Source of the DNA: Clostridia bacterium
GTDB taxonomy: Bacteria > Bacillota > Clostridia > Christensenellales > Borkfalkiaceae
DNA length: 21,421 nucleotides
NCBI GenBank assembly: GCA_900767815.1
Contig: CAAGAM010000202.1
Location: forward strand, 1 to 21,421
Direction: 5' to 3'
Position 1 is the stretch's first letter. The number at the start of each line of letters is the position of its first letter. Under the pieces are notes generated by a model. That model searched no databases and was not told the origin of the DNA. It saw nothing but the letters and a program-made list of their open reading frames with translations. Below, piece after piece: positions 8,701 through 16,789 of the stretch. The position numbers and the translations under genes are program-made.

Positions 8701-10009
8701 TTGCAAAGTCGGTTGGAATTCTCACCTCGGTGTTGCTGTTCCATGCAGAAACCGAAATCGTTGCGGGGAAAGCTATTTCGGCTTCCTTAGGAAGCTCCGT
8801 TCCCGAAATCCATTCCGAACCGGTGTAAATATAATTAAGGTCTGCCTTAACTTCGGTTGCTCCGTCGGAAGAGATCGCAAAACCCGTTTTGATAACGAAT
8901 TTATCTCCTCTTGCAAGACCTGCCGCATTAAGGTTGCCCTGTCCGTTTTTGTTACGGACGAAAAGCCTTACTTCGTCTTTGCAGATTCTCGCATACCATA
9001 CGTCGCCGACGGTGCCGTCCGCAAACGTAAACGTTACGAATCCTCTCGGATAAGATTTATCCGCGTCGCCGAAGTCGGTCGTGTTTTCCGCGTCGGTGTT
9101 GATATAAAGAAGTGCGTCGGTTTTGCCGTGAGAACTCGTCATACCGAATTTCGTAACGGTCATTTCGCCTTTCTCTACGGGCAGTTCTGCTCCTTGAATC
9201 CAAGCGGCACCCGTATAAATATAATTGATATCTTCTTTAGCTTCAAGATTGTAATTTCCCTTAATAGCAAAGCCTTTCTTTATGGTGAGAAGGTCGCCTT
9301 TTATAGCAGAATCGAAAGAATATTTCTTTCCGTTTCCGTTTGCATTAAGGAAGTAAAGCTTGAAAGTCTTTCTCGAAACGATCTGTCTGATGTGGCTGGG
9401 AGTGTAAACTTCGCCGTCCGCAGCAGTCATAGAGATGTTAGTTGCCGCATTTACCGTAAGTTCGGCTTCGTCGCCGCCCGTTAAAAGCTGAGTGCTTGCA
9501 ATCTCAATCTGCGCGCCTTTCGTCGAAGAAACGTCTCCGAGAACAAACGCTTCCGCTTCCTGAGGAAGTTCGTTGCCCCGAATCCACGCAGAACCCGTGA
9601 AGATGTAATTTATATCTTCCGATACGGTAAGATCATAATTAGAAATCGTGAGTCCTTTCTTAACGGTGAACAGATCGCCTTTTTTAGCAGAGCCGAAATT
9701 ATATCCCGAGTTAAGGAAATAAACCCTGAAGCTTTTTCTTGATACAATCTGCCTTATATGACTTGCGGTGTAAGTTGCGCCGTTTGACGTCAAAGTGACA
9801 TACTCTTTACCGTTTACGGTGAGATCGAGTTCGTCACCGCCCGTCGTAAACTGCTCGCATCCGATCTCGATAGCCGCGTTTGCGGTGTATGCGGTCTTGA
9901 CGTCTCCGAGCGTAAGTTCGGTTGAGGCTTGAGCTATCGTAGTCATCCCGAATACGAGCGACACAGCCATAACCAGGGTCATTAAGACCATTGCCATTTT
10001 CCTTTTCAT
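5723..10009 (-). CDS. Large secreted repeat/Ig-like surface protein with GCGG C-terminal tail
   Basis: 1428 residues, no enzyme motif seen. A Sec signal peptide (MKRKMAMVLM..., probable cleavage AQA-S near 28) is followed by five related modules of about 125 residues (about 31-147, 148-278, 279-407, 408-530, 531-660). Each has a stretch like RGDLLTVKKGF and ends in an aromatic motif such as INYIFTGSAWI; two more diverged copies end near 855 and 1207. Between and after these are Big_2-type Ig domains (two copies of YVSDHPEI, near 895 and 1250) and bacterial Ig-like segments (about 945-1020 and 1308-1385). The C-terminus has KGCGGSLGGIGILGG, a hydrophobic segment and KKKRDN, resembling a sorting or anchoring signal but without LPXTG. 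A strong AGGAGG (10015-10021) lies 5 nt before the ATG. By context it may be an adhesin or glycan-binding scaffold; function unknown. Confidence 0.85.
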   Translation of the reverse strand: MKRKMAMVLMTLVMAVSLVFGMTTIAQASTELTLGDVKTAYTANAAIEIGCEQFTTGGDELDLTVNGKEYVTLTSNGATYTASHIRQIVSRKSFRVYFLNSGYNFGSAKKGDLFTVKKGLTISNYDLTVSEDINYIFTGSAWIRGNELPQEAEAFVLGDVSSTKGAQIEIASTQLLTGGDEAELTVNAATNISMTAADGEVYTPSHIRQIVSRKTFKLYFLNANGNGKKYSFDSAIKGDLLTIKKGFAIKGNYNLEAKEDINYIYTGAAWIQGAELPVEKGEMTVTKFGMTSSHGKTDALLYINTDAENTTDFGDADKSYPRGFVTFTFADGTVGDVWYARICKDEVRLFVRNKNGQGNLNAAGLARGDKFVIKTGFAISSDGATEVKADLNYIYTGSEWISGTELPKEAEIAFPATISVSAWNSNTEVRIPTDFAKKNAQNLNPAAEALALVKITRGDTEYKASHVYEWNGCLTFYFNQSGYTGKTAQRGDLLTVGAGFTVNHNGTTYVCKDGVKYIFNGLFWTKGDSLSEQTELELPETLDGSEWNAGGNEVRISSNIENKDIGSLNPVSDALALIKVVRGETEFKASHVYGWSASDGKGRLTFYFNGTGYNGKTPEKGDKLVIGKNFMITSGGVEYVCTDGKAYIFNGDIWVDEADYVDYSKFTKTGIVADETEITLYKGDKFVVPALHYTYKEEVKVPELVEEEVTVENAPDMNTVNENGYDVTLKAGGFSLTLKVKVLATTDISVSNVTADLAWNRIQVITTSGNEVNNTSSQKEYLGYFSYMRNGEELTIDNYITLTKNYALDVMVDGNHLISGGVSGIKVGDTLTIKKGLPGINGERLAETVTYVYNGSQFVVLVEPETFSLAETSATVFINVTKKIVVKDDDKVTAVYSYVSDHPEIATVSPYGVITGVKEGTAKITVSYKNLAKELTVTVKPEPAKTGIEIVTDITKFYVPVSTTEAPTSFVKAGYTLKARYVYEGGEYGEEFDVTEDQIGEIDYTTAGNYDLTVTVGEFKSAVNVEVYNYREVTSFNTLGVSGYDINDDRNTSGTWNGHMIISMSSVSTSAGNLLSTASCETMSEYIVYTTADGKTYYGKGDKANGIDDRIGLWQLGTNLLIMIKPEGATANLGYGSEDHWKKNAQHPYVPVYKLGDKITFKKGMPIYAWKGALDGSNKPLEGAGCLIVEGIVTEDIVYFCYEDNGTSSLWMIYKEYTGFTVTAEKTMSLGTASPAGAVKVPADATTGTFTYVSDHPEIVSVTKDGNMLAEKVGTATITITLTGGKDADGKDLAPIVKTIKVTVKNGIKSISGKITVQKDAQVNLGDYEITVKYSDGSEVKVKLDDERVVVEDIDTSKVGSTTANILFNDGTEQKRGTITVEVVEKTQPADSGNSGRKGCGGSLGGIGILGGLAVAAAVVINKKKRDN
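8040..9919 (-). repeat. Five tandem protein modules of about 125 residues inside the surface protein
   Basis: In-frame module ends are recognisable by the hallmark Y-I-(Y/F)-(T/N)-G-x-x-W, located near 9600, 9205, 8815, 8450 and 8060, so the period is about 370-395 bp. Modules 1 and 2 share SHIRQIVSRK and TGGDE; modules 4 and 5 share KASHVY, LTFYFN and GYxGKT. The pairwise similarity suggests growth of the array by duplication. I do not recognise the module as a named domain. Confidence 0.8.
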
Positions 10010-10014
10010 ATTTT

Positions 10015-10043
10015 TCCTCCTGAAATCGGTTTGAACCCGATTT
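10015..10043 (-). promoter_or_regulatory. Strong ribosome site with adjacent hairpin before the surface-protein gene
   Basis: AGGAGGA (minus strand, 10015-10021) is an ideal Shine-Dalgarno with 5-nt spacing to the ATG at 10009. One base upstream begins a stem of 7 bp, 10023-10029 with 10037-10043, loop 7 nt. Such stems can protect a processed 5' end; here that is inference. Confidence 0.55.
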
Positions 10044-10115
10044 ATTTCCTGATTTATAAGCGGTTTGCCGCGAATTTGCAGTTATCCGCCGCCGAAAGCC
10101 GTTTTTTTACGCGGC

Positions 10116-12053
10116 TTATTTGCCGTAAGCGTAACCGAATCTGCCGATAGGAGCAGAGTCGCCCGTGACGTAATAATCGAGAATATCGTCGGGCTTTTGA
10201 ACGTTATCGCAGACCTTGAACGAAACCTCTACGTTATCCGCCGTGAGACCGAGTGCGGAAAGCGGAATTTTAACAGCCATTTTATTGCCCGACACGGCTA
10301 TTTCGCCTTCGCCCGACTTAGTCCAGTTGAAACCTTTCGCGCTGCACTTCTCTATCGAGGTTTTTCCATTCGAAACCGAACGGTTTACGATATAATTGAA
10401 GCCCGCGAACGAAGTTTCGGCGTTTCCCGCGGAAATGAGTATATTCATCCAGTTGGTATCCGTTCCGTTATATTCGGTTATGTCGTCCGCCGTTTCGACG
10501 TAGAAATAGAGGTATTCGTCGTTATGAGCGACTTTTATCGTCTTAATGTCGTTACGGTTGGAGTTATCTGTATAAGAATGAGGAACGTTTGCCGCGTTTT
10601 CGCCGTCACGCGCGATAGCGTCGCCCGCAAAGTCGGCATATTCCACAAAGACGTTTTTCCATGCCGAAAAATCGGAGATATCGGCAATGGTCTTTTTCTT
10701 CATGTTGTATTTTACGGCGTCGTTCATCTTGAATTGTCTGCCGTTTGAAGCAAGTTGAATGTAAAATCCGTCGCCGTATTCTTTGCCCGGCTCCACTTCT
10801 CTCGAATATTCCGCGTCGTAATCGTCCACGAACCACACTTCTTTGCCCGTGTAGCCGCTCGCGCCGTAAGGAATGCCCGCCCATCTGTTGGCGTCTGTGT
10901 GATATTTGCCCGACGGATATTTGATAGCCGTCCATTCGTTCCATCCGGTTATAAAGATATTTTTAACCAATCCCGCTTTGTCGTAAGCGAAAGCCGTATC
11001 CCACTGCCATTGGAAATTAGCGCCTTGCTTCCAGTCGGTTTCCTTTCCGCCCTTGCCGTTAAATCCTCTCGAAGAGTTCATGAGCCGATCGGAGAAGAAA
11101 ACGCTTGCCGCGGAGTGCTGAGCGACCGAAACGGAAATGAATCCGTTCTCGTTGGGAACGGGGTCGCCCCACTGCATCCAGGGGAAGCCCTTCTCCTGAT
11201 TTTTACTTGAAGAAGACGGCCACTGCGACTCATAGAAATTAAAGAATTTATATACGTCGCTGTCCGTCGAAATAAACTGCGACGAGTCCGTCTGATCGGT
11301 TGCGCCGCCGTTCGCCGTGGATACGCCTACAATAACGGGTCTTTGGTCGCCGTCGAAACGGAACCACATGTCGTCATACTGACCGTTTGCGTAAAATCTG
11401 TTGTAAACGGTATTTAAGGTATTGAGCGAATAGCTGTTCGTGTAAAACCCTACCTTCGGAACATTCCAGCCCTGATCCTTAAATTTCTTCGCAGTCTCCA
11501 AAAAGAGCTGAACGACGTCGTTATACGTCACGGCGTTCGTGAAGTCGAAAAGCACGTAATCCACACCCGCGAAAGTGAGCATTTCGATGTGACGGGTGAT
11601 AACCCACGGGTCTTTCATCGAATAATAGCCGAAAAGCGGTTCGCTGTTGAAATGGAACTGCCATGCGGGGGAATCGGTGGTGTTCGTCGGGTCGTAAAGA
11701 GCGTCGGGATTATCCCTTTCAAGCTTCGTTACGTCGTAAACGCCCGTACTTCCCTGACTTCCGAGCCAGGCAAAATAGAACATTCCGAGATATTTTTTTG
11801 AGTCGTTATTCGGGTCTTTGACGGTAACCGTTCTGCCGTAATCGTCGATCGCGGTGAGATTTGCGATACTGTACTCCTGCGGAGTTAAATATCTGTTATC
11901 GTTAGGGAGCTTATCTGTCGTCGATTCGCTTGCCGAGGTGCCGCCGCCCGAAGACGTGTTTCCGCCGTTACCCGAATCACCGCAAGCCGTCGCCGCGAAA
12001 ATCATCGCCGCGGACATGCATAAACATGCCGTTTTCTTTAATTTATCTTTCAT
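10116..12053 (-). CDS. GH99-like glycosidase lipoprotein with CBM9-like C-terminal domain
   Basis: About 645 residues. The N-terminus is a lipoprotein signal (AATAC, acylated Cys24) followed by a Gly/Ser/Thr linker, so the protein should sit on the outer face of the membrane. Residues about 60-410 form a barrel-like domain of the GH99/GH71-like group: WVITRHIEMLTFAGVDYVLFD, then VGFYTNSYS, and ITGWNEWTA near 368-376, matching the WNEW motif of GH99-like and WbsX-like proteins. Residues about 420-640 look like a CBM9-type beta-sandwich (NDEYLYFYVETADD). Characterised GH99 enzymes are endo-acting on alpha-mannosides, but this branch is untested, so the substrate is open. Start choice: the frame opens at a TTG (12065), but the ATG at 12053 has GAGG with 6-nt spacing. 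It follows the permease gene by 28 bp and probably produces fragments for the importer. Confidence 0.78.
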   Translation of the reverse strand: MKDKLKKTACLCMSAAMIFAATACGDSGNGGNTSSGGGTSASESTTDKLPNDNRYLTPQEYSIANLTAIDDYGRTVTVKDPNNDSKKYLGMFYFAWLGSQGSTGVYDVTKLERDNPDALYDPTNTTDSPAWQFHFNSEPLFGYYSMKDPWVITRHIEMLTFAGVDYVLFDFTNAVTYNDVVQLFLETAKKFKDQGWNVPKVGFYTNSYSLNTLNTVYNRFYANGQYDDMWFRFDGDQRPVIVGVSTANGGATDQTDSSQFISTDSDVYKFFNFYESQWPSSSSKNQEKGFPWMQWGDPVPNENGFISVSVAQHSAASVFFSDRLMNSSRGFNGKGGKETDWKQGANFQWQWDTAFAYDKAGLVKNIFITGWNEWTAIKYPSGKYHTDANRWAGIPYGASGYTGKEVWFVDDYDAEYSREVEPGKEYGDGFYIQLASNGRQFKMNDAVKYNMKKKTIADISDFSAWKNVFVEYADFAGDAIARDGENAANVPHSYTDNSNRNDIKTIKVAHNDEYLYFYVETADDITEYNGTDTNWMNILISAGNAETSFAGFNYIVNRSVSNGKTSIEKCSAKGFNWTKSGEGEIAVSGNKMAVKIPLSALGLTADNVEVSFKVCDNVQKPDDILDYYVTGDSAPIGRFGYAYGK

Positions 12054-12081
12054 AATTTTCCTCAATGATATATCTTTGCTA

Positions 12082-12966
12082 TTATCCTTTCAGACCGTCC
12101 ATCGCAACGCCTTCGATGAGTTGCTTCTGGAAGATGAAGAACAAAACCGCGGGAACCACGCTCATTATAACGCCCGCCGCCATACGAATGTTTGTTTTGT
12201 CGTTACCGACCGCGCCGCTTGTAATGAGGTAGAACACCTTATATGCGAGCGTGTCGGGGAAGGATTCGTCGAGCTTCCAGATGAGCGGACCGTAATAATC
12301 GCCCCATGCCGCGTTGAAAACGTTGATGACGATGTAAATTATCACGGGCTTTAAAAGAGGAAGGGTTATCGCCGCATATCTTCTTATAGGCCCTGCGCCG
12401 TCAATCTTCGCCGCGTCGTCGATGTCTTTCGGAAGACTTTGAATAAACGAGCGCGCAAGGAAGATATATATCGCTCCGCCGCCCGTGATGTTCGGGATAG
12501 TGAGCGGAAGCAGGGTGTTAAGCCAGTTTATCTTGCTGTATAAAACGTACAGAGATATCTGCGTTACGACGGCGGGAAGCATCATCGTCGAGAGCATGAA
12601 CATGAAAAGGAAGTTCTTGCCGAAGAATTTGAATCTCGCAAAGCCGAACGCAACGAAAGTTGCCGAAAGAGGAACCGCGATCGAGTTGAAGAGGATAACC
12701 TCGAGCGTATGCACGAACGCCATTCCGTAACCGCTGTCTTTCAATATCTCGGCGTAGTTTACCCACTGCAAAGAGGCGGGGAAAAGCACCGTTTTGGGGC
12801 TTATCGCTTCCTCGGGGGTCATAAGACTTTTGCTTATCATAAAGACGTAGGGGAATATAAGAATTATCGCGAACAACACTAAAAGCGTGTAGCAGACGAC
12901 CTTATATATCACCGCGCTCGTCTTTGCGGACATTGTTTTTTTCACTGTTAAATTCGCTGTCGCCAT
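12082..12966 (-). CDS. CUT1 ABC sugar transporter permease, MalG/UgpE type
   Basis: 294 residues, six predicted membrane segments, first at about 20-42. It forms half of the membrane channel of a sugar importer. The cytoplasmic EAA loop, which docks on the ATPase, reads DDAAKIDGAGPIRRYAAITL near residues 182-201. The short C-terminal end (MDGLKG) is typical of the MalG side. The ATG at 12966 is 3 bp after the stop of the other permease, with GGAGG inside the end of that gene, so the two are translated together. No ATPase gene is in the window. Confidence 0.95.
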   Translation of the reverse strand: MATANLTVKKTMSAKTSAVIYKVVCYTLLVLFAIILIFPYVFMISKSLMTPEEAISPKTVLFPASLQWVNYAEILKDSGYGMAFVHTLEVILFNSIAVPLSATFVAFGFARFKFFGKNFLFMFMLSTMMLPAVVTQISLYVLYSKINWLNTLLPLTIPNITGGGAIYIFLARSFIQSLPKDIDDAAKIDGAGPIRRYAAITLPLLKPVIIYIVINVFNAAWGDYYGPLIWKLDESFPDTLAYKVFYLITSGAVGNDKTNIRMAAGVIMSVVPAVLFFIFQKQLIEGVAMDGLKG

Positions 12967-12969
12967 GGC

Positions 12970-13890
12970 TTAGTTATCCTCCCCGCTGTACATAAATCTT
13001 CTGAGGAAGAAGAGCAAGCCCGTGAGGGCAAGAACGAAAACAAGAAGCAACCACGCAAGAGCCGAAGCATAACCGAAGCTGAGTTCCTGAAACGCCTTTT
13101 CGTAAATGAGAACGGCGTACATAAACAGCGATCCGTCCTTTCCTTCGCCGCCGTTCGGCGCATAGGTGAGCGTTCCGTTATACTGAAGCGTTCCGATAAG
13201 CATCGTTACCACGTTGAAGAATATCATCGGCGCAGACATGGGAATCGTTATGTTGAAGAAGCATTTCACTTTCCCCGCTCCGTCGATTTCCGCAGCCTCG
13301 TAAAGTTGCGCAGGGATCGATTTGAACGCCGAAAGCCACAATATCATTCCGCCGCCTATGCCCCACATATTCATGAGGAATATCGAAGGTATCGCAACGA
13401 ATTTGTTTCCGCTTTCGAAGAAATCGCAATGCGCGCCGAAAAGAGAAAGAAACTGGTTGAAAATACCGTTTTGCGAAAAGATATCCTTCCACAAAAGCCC
13501 GCCGACGACACCGGGGATTACGCAAGGCAGATAGTAAACCACCCTGAAAATACCCACGCCTTTGACTTTCTGATTTACGAGCGTTGCGATGAGATAGCTC
13601 GAAACGAGAACTATCGGCACGCTCACGAACGCATAGAAACAAGTGTTTCCCACAACGCCCCAAAAATCTCTGTTTTTCGTCAGTATGTGCTTATAGTTCG
13701 TCCAGCCGTTAAAAATGTAGTCCGTACCTTTATAACGGTGGAACGAATATACGAGCGACTGAAACATCGGGTAAGCCGTGAACACGGCAAGCCCGATTAC
13801 GAGGGGAAGGACGAACATCCACCCCTCGCGATTGTCGCGCCAGAATTTTTTCGTCCTTTCCCCGAAAGAAAGCGACTTTTTATTATACAT
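12970..13890 (-). CDS. CUT1 ABC sugar transporter permease, MalF/UgpA type
   Basis: 306 residues with six predicted membrane segments; the first (WMFVLPLVIGLAVFTAYPMF) begins near residue 24, as usual in UgpA-like permeases of this length. The EAA loop reads LYEAAEIDGAGKVKCFFNIT near residues 197-216. It pairs with the downstream permease to form the transmembrane channel. Its ATG (13890) overlaps the end of the binding-protein gene by 8 bp (ATGTATAA), which implies translational coupling and a fixed ratio. Confidence 0.95.
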   Translation of the reverse strand: MYNKKSLSFGERTKKFWRDNREGWMFVLPLVIGLAVFTAYPMFQSLVYSFHRYKGTDYIFNGWTNYKHILTKNRDFWGVVGNTCFYAFVSVPIVLVSSYLIATLVNQKVKGVGIFRVVYYLPCVIPGVVGGLLWKDIFSQNGIFNQFLSLFGAHCDFFESGNKFVAIPSIFLMNMWGIGGGMILWLSAFKSIPAQLYEAAEIDGAGKVKCFFNITIPMSAPMIFFNVVTMLIGTLQYNGTLTYAPNGGEGKDGSLFMYAVLIYEKAFQELSFGYASALAWLLLVFVLALTGLLFFLRRFMYSGEDN

Positions 13891-15304
13891 CTTCCAGGAC
13901 TTCCTCTATTTCCGCTTTAAAGAGATTATAAGCCTTGTCGGCAGTTTTATCTTTATCAATGCAGTAGCTGCCCGTGTAGCCGTTAAGAGCTTTGATTACA
14001 GCGTTTGCAAGCGTGGGTTTAACGTACTGAAGGAAATCCACGCCTACTTTGTACGAACCGCCGTAAGTGTATGCGGCAACGTTGAATTTGTCTTTATACT
14101 GAACGCACCATTTAGCGTCGGGATTGGTTTCGGAAAGGTCGTTTCTGATAGAGGGAAGGTTAAGTCCGCCTTTCTCTGCCATAACCTGCTGTCCGTCATA
14201 GCTCATGAGATAGGTCATGAACGCGAGAGCGGCATTGAGTTTGTTTCTGTTGTTTCTTACCGCGTCGTTTACGAAATATCCCGCAAAGCCGAAGCCGATC
14301 TGAGGATTTTCGCCGATGAGCGGGAAGGATACTACGTCGAACTTGTCGGTGTGAGTAGCCTTGGACTGATAAACGTCGAGCGAAGCCGACTGGAAAAGCA
14401 TCGCGCCCGTTCCCGACTCGAAGCTCGTTACCGAATCGTTTTCGGAAGGAATATATCTCTTCTCTACGAGTTCGCGAATAAACGCGTAAACCTTATCCGA
14501 AACTTCTTTGGTAAGGCAGAACTCGCCTTTTTCGTTGAATACTTCGCCGCCGAGAGCTTTGATTATAGGATAACCGACCGATTCCCAACCGATATTCGCG
14601 TCGATAGGATATGCTTTTTTCTGTCCGTTTTTATCGTAATACTGTCTGAGCTGTTCGCATACGGAAAGAAAATCCGACCACGTCCAACCGTTTTTGAAAA
14701 CGGAAAGGTCAACGCCCGCCGCTTTGAGAATTTCTTTATTGTAGAAAGTTACTACGCTATCGGTAGAACGAGCGATTGCGTAAAGGCTTCCGCCCGACTT
14801 ACCCATTTTTCCGAACGCTTCGGTAAAATCCTTTTCATAATCGAACGCGCCCGCTTCCTTTGCCTGTTTGACGTAATCGTTAAGGTTAAGCGCATAGCCG
14901 TATGCAACGGGAACGTAGAAGTTCGAGGAATTGCACCAGACGATATCCGCCAGAAGCCCCGCTTTACCCTGCTGAGCAATGGTCGTGGCATAACTGTCGA
15001 TGGTAAACGTGGAAGTGGTTATCGTGATTTTCGGGTATTTCGCGTTGAAAGCCTCGATCATCGCGTTGATCTTCTTCTTTTCCGGCTCGTTATCGGGGAT
15101 AGATATCTTAAGGGAAGTCTCGGTCGTTGCGGGAAGATCGAAATCTACGATGTAAGCCGCTTTTCCGCCGTCGGACGGCTTGCCGCTGTTGCCGCTGTTA
15201 CCGCCGTTGCCGCTGTTGCCGCCGTTATCGTTTCCGCAGCCGACAAACGCCAGAGAACAAGCTATCGCCAATATAAGCGATAAAAGTTTGAATGATTTTT
15301 TCAT
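13883..15304 (-). CDS. Extracellular sugar-binding lipoprotein of ABC importer (SBP family 1)
   Basis: 473 residues. A lipoprotein signal ends in LAFVGC (Cys23), then a Gly/Asn/Ser linker (about 24-45) made of near-identical short repeats, then a family 1 solute-binding fold (LKISIPDNEPEKKKINAMIE; ALAFMTYLMSYDGQQVMAEK). It captures sugars outside the cell and delivers them to the two permeases encoded immediately downstream. A GGGAG site lies 7 nt before the ATG. Conserved context (binding protein, permease, permease) supports an oligosaccharide importer; the ligand is not readable from sequence. Confidence 0.94.
   Translation of the reverse strand: MKKSFKLLSLILAIACSLAFVGCGNDNGGNSGNGGNSGNSGKPSDGGKAAYIVDFDLPATTETSLKISIPDNEPEKKKINAMIEAFNAKYPKITITTSTFTIDSYATTIAQQGKAGLLADIVWCNSSNFYVPVAYGYALNLNDYVKQAKEAGAFDYEKDFTEAFGKMGKSGGSLYAIARSTDSVVTFYNKEILKAAGVDLSVFKNGWTWSDFLSVCEQLRQYYDKNGQKKAYPIDANIGWESVGYPIIKALGGEVFNEKGEFCLTKEVSDKVYAFIRELVEKRYIPSENDSVTSFESGTGAMLFQSASLDVYQSKATHTDKFDVVSFPLIGENPQIGFGFAGYFVNDAVRNNRNKLNAALAFMTYLMSYDGQQVMAEKGGLNLPSIRNDLSETNPDAKWCVQYKDKFNVAAYTYGGSYKVGVDFLQYVKPTLANAVIKALNGYTGSYCIDKDKTADKAYNLFKAEIEEVLEDV
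15181..15230 (-). repeat. Short tandem repeat coding the binding-protein linker
   Basis: Several near-identical 9-bp units (gccgctgtt and variants) encode the Gly-Asn-Ser linker between the lipid anchor and the binding domain. Such units can change length by slippage, altering how far the domain stands from the membrane. Confidence 0.65.
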
Positions 15305-15341
15305 ATTTTTTCTCCCTTGACTGAAATTACAGCCTTAGTTT

Positions 15342-16667
15342 TTATTTGATATTTTTGTAATCGCAGATAGTCGAAACGATATTCATCGCGTAAACTCTGT
15401 GGAGGAAATCGTTGGGGTGATTTACGTTGCTGGACGAAATTTCGCAGTATTTCTTCGTCTGCATGTAATATTTACCCACTTTCTGCATATCCGCGACGAC
15501 GATATGACCGCCTTCGTCTTCCGCCGCTATTTTGTTGAGTTTTTTAAGATATCCGTCGAAAAGCGTAGCGTCTCTTTCGTACAACGGATTGCACGGGAAG
15601 CTGTTTACGAGAATAAACTCGCAATTTTCCGAAACGTTTTTGATTTCTCTTATTATCGAACGGATATTATCGTCGTAAGCCACGGGCGAAACCTGCGAAG
15701 AAGAATCGTTCATTCCGTATGCGATTATGCAAAGGTCGGGAGCGGCTTCTTTTGCTTTTCCGAGCGCGGCGCTTCCCTCGCCCGAAAGCGGCCATTTGCT
15801 TTCGCTTCCGCCCTTACCTATGTTGGTAAGCTTAACTTTCGCGCCGTAAACCCTTTCGAGTTCGGTTTTGATTTGTTTCGCATAGCATGGGGTGTTCGGC
15901 GCGACGTGAAGATTGTCGCCCGTAGAAGAACATCCTTCCGTAATGCTGTCGCCTATAGTGACGAGGCTTATTTCCTCGCCGTTTTTAAGTTTGTTCCTGA
16001 CGGCAGTAAGCGTCGTGGCGTCGTATTTCGCAAACACCGAAGTATCGAGGTCTTCGACGTCGTACGCATACGAAACCGAAAGATATTTGCCGTAGAAATA
16101 CGCGCTTTCGGTGTATACGAAGTTTCCCGTTCCGAGGTTCCATATCGTGTAAAGGTCTATGTTGTTCGGCATGCCCGTCGTGTAAGCGAAGCCTTCGGGC
16201 GGATTTTCGCCTTCGTCCGCCTTTTCGTAAAGGGCGGGAATAGAAGACCCTTTCGGGATAACGAGCTTTTTGTTCTCTTTATCCACGACGTAATCCTTGC
16301 CTTCTTCGTAAGTTTTTTCGAGTTTCTGATCCTTAACGGCGAAAACTTTCGTCGGAGTGTAATATAATTTCGCGTAAACCTCGCCGTTTTCGTAAAGAAT
16401 GGGGAGAGATAATTCGTTATACATAACGTTACCCTTCCAATAAGGCGCGCTCATCGCGTTTTTGTAATCGTCCTCGTCGTAAGCGAGGTTTTCGTAATCC
16501 TTGTCGTAAAGCGGAAATTTCTTCATGTCGATTTCTCCTTTTTCGCTTTGAGAAGCGCTTTCGCCGCCGCCAGAAGAGGTCGAATCGGATCCTCCGCCCG
16601 AACAAGCCGCAACCGCAAGCATGGTTCCCGCCATGGCAATGCACAGTAAAGATTTTAAAATTTTCAT
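15342..16667 (-). CDS. SGNH/GDSL-type esterase lipoprotein (putative carbohydrate deacetylase)
   Basis: About 441 residues. A lipoprotein signal ends in AVAAC (Cys22), followed by a Ser/Gly linker. Residues about 45-230 are a beta-rich accessory domain. The SGNH hydrolase domain follows: block I TIGDSITEG (nucleophile Ser near 239), block II Gly in NIGKGGSES, block III GMNDSS (Asn near 319), block V HPNDFLH with the D-x-x-H pair near 419-422. All four catalytic blocks are present, so it should be active. Relatives remove acetyl groups from xylan, rhamnogalacturonan or other glycans at the cell surface. Start choice: ATGs exist at 16673 and 16667; GGAGG is 7 nt before 16667 but only one base before 16673, so 16667 is preferred. 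It precedes the importer genes by 37 bp. Confidence 0.86.
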   Translation of the reverse strand: MKILKSLLCIAMAGTMLAVAACSGGGSDSTSSGGGESASQSEKGEIDMKKFPLYDKDYENLAYDEDDYKNAMSAPYWKGNVMYNELSLPILYENGEVYAKLYYTPTKVFAVKDQKLEKTYEEGKDYVVDKENKKLVIPKGSSIPALYEKADEGENPPEGFAYTTGMPNNIDLYTIWNLGTGNFVYTESAYFYGKYLSVSYAYDVEDLDTSVFAKYDATTLTAVRNKLKNGEEISLVTIGDSITEGCSSTGDNLHVAPNTPCYAKQIKTELERVYGAKVKLTNIGKGGSESKWPLSGEGSAALGKAKEAAPDLCIIAYGMNDSSSQVSPVAYDDNIRSIIREIKNVSENCEFILVNSFPCNPLYERDATLFDGYLKKLNKIAAEDEGGHIVVADMQKVGKYYMQTKKYCEISSSNVNHPNDFLHRVYAMNIVSTICDYKNIK

Positions 16668-16704
16668 CTTCATTCCTCCGTTATTTTTCTCTTATAAAAG
16701 CCTT

Positions 16705-16743
16705 GCTTTTGCTTGAAAAGCAAAAGCAGACTAGTCTGCTTTT
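16705..16743. terminator. Two overlapping hairpins between GDPD and esterase genes (terminator/attenuator candidate)
   Basis: Hairpin A: 16705-16714 (GCTTTTGCTT) pairs with 16718-16727, 10 bp, 3-nt loop. Hairpin B: 16722-16730 pairs with 16735-16743, 9 bp, loop CTAG, followed on the plus strand by seven T (16740-16746). They share 16722-16727, so only one can form at full length. In the minus direction B is followed by GCTTTTC. Partial termination within the operon is plausible. Confidence 0.6.
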
Positions 16744-16789
16744 TTTCGGTTTTTATCTGCGATTTTAAGTATTTACCGCCTTATTGCCG

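Noticed and set aside
7934..9484. 516-codon plus-strand open frame opposite the repeat protein
   Set aside because: It is the antisense of a clearly coding repeat protein; the codon bias of the real gene leaves this frame free of stops. No ribosome site and no recognisable motif.
10085..10125. Terminator after the GH99-like gene (AAGCCG...CGGCTT)
   Set aside because: The stem is only about 6 bp around an A-rich loop, with no U-run in the direction of transcription.
13778..15283. 501-codon plus-strand open frame opposite the binding-protein gene
   Set aside because: The minus strand encodes an unmistakable solute-binding lipoprotein; the antisense product has no motif or start signal.
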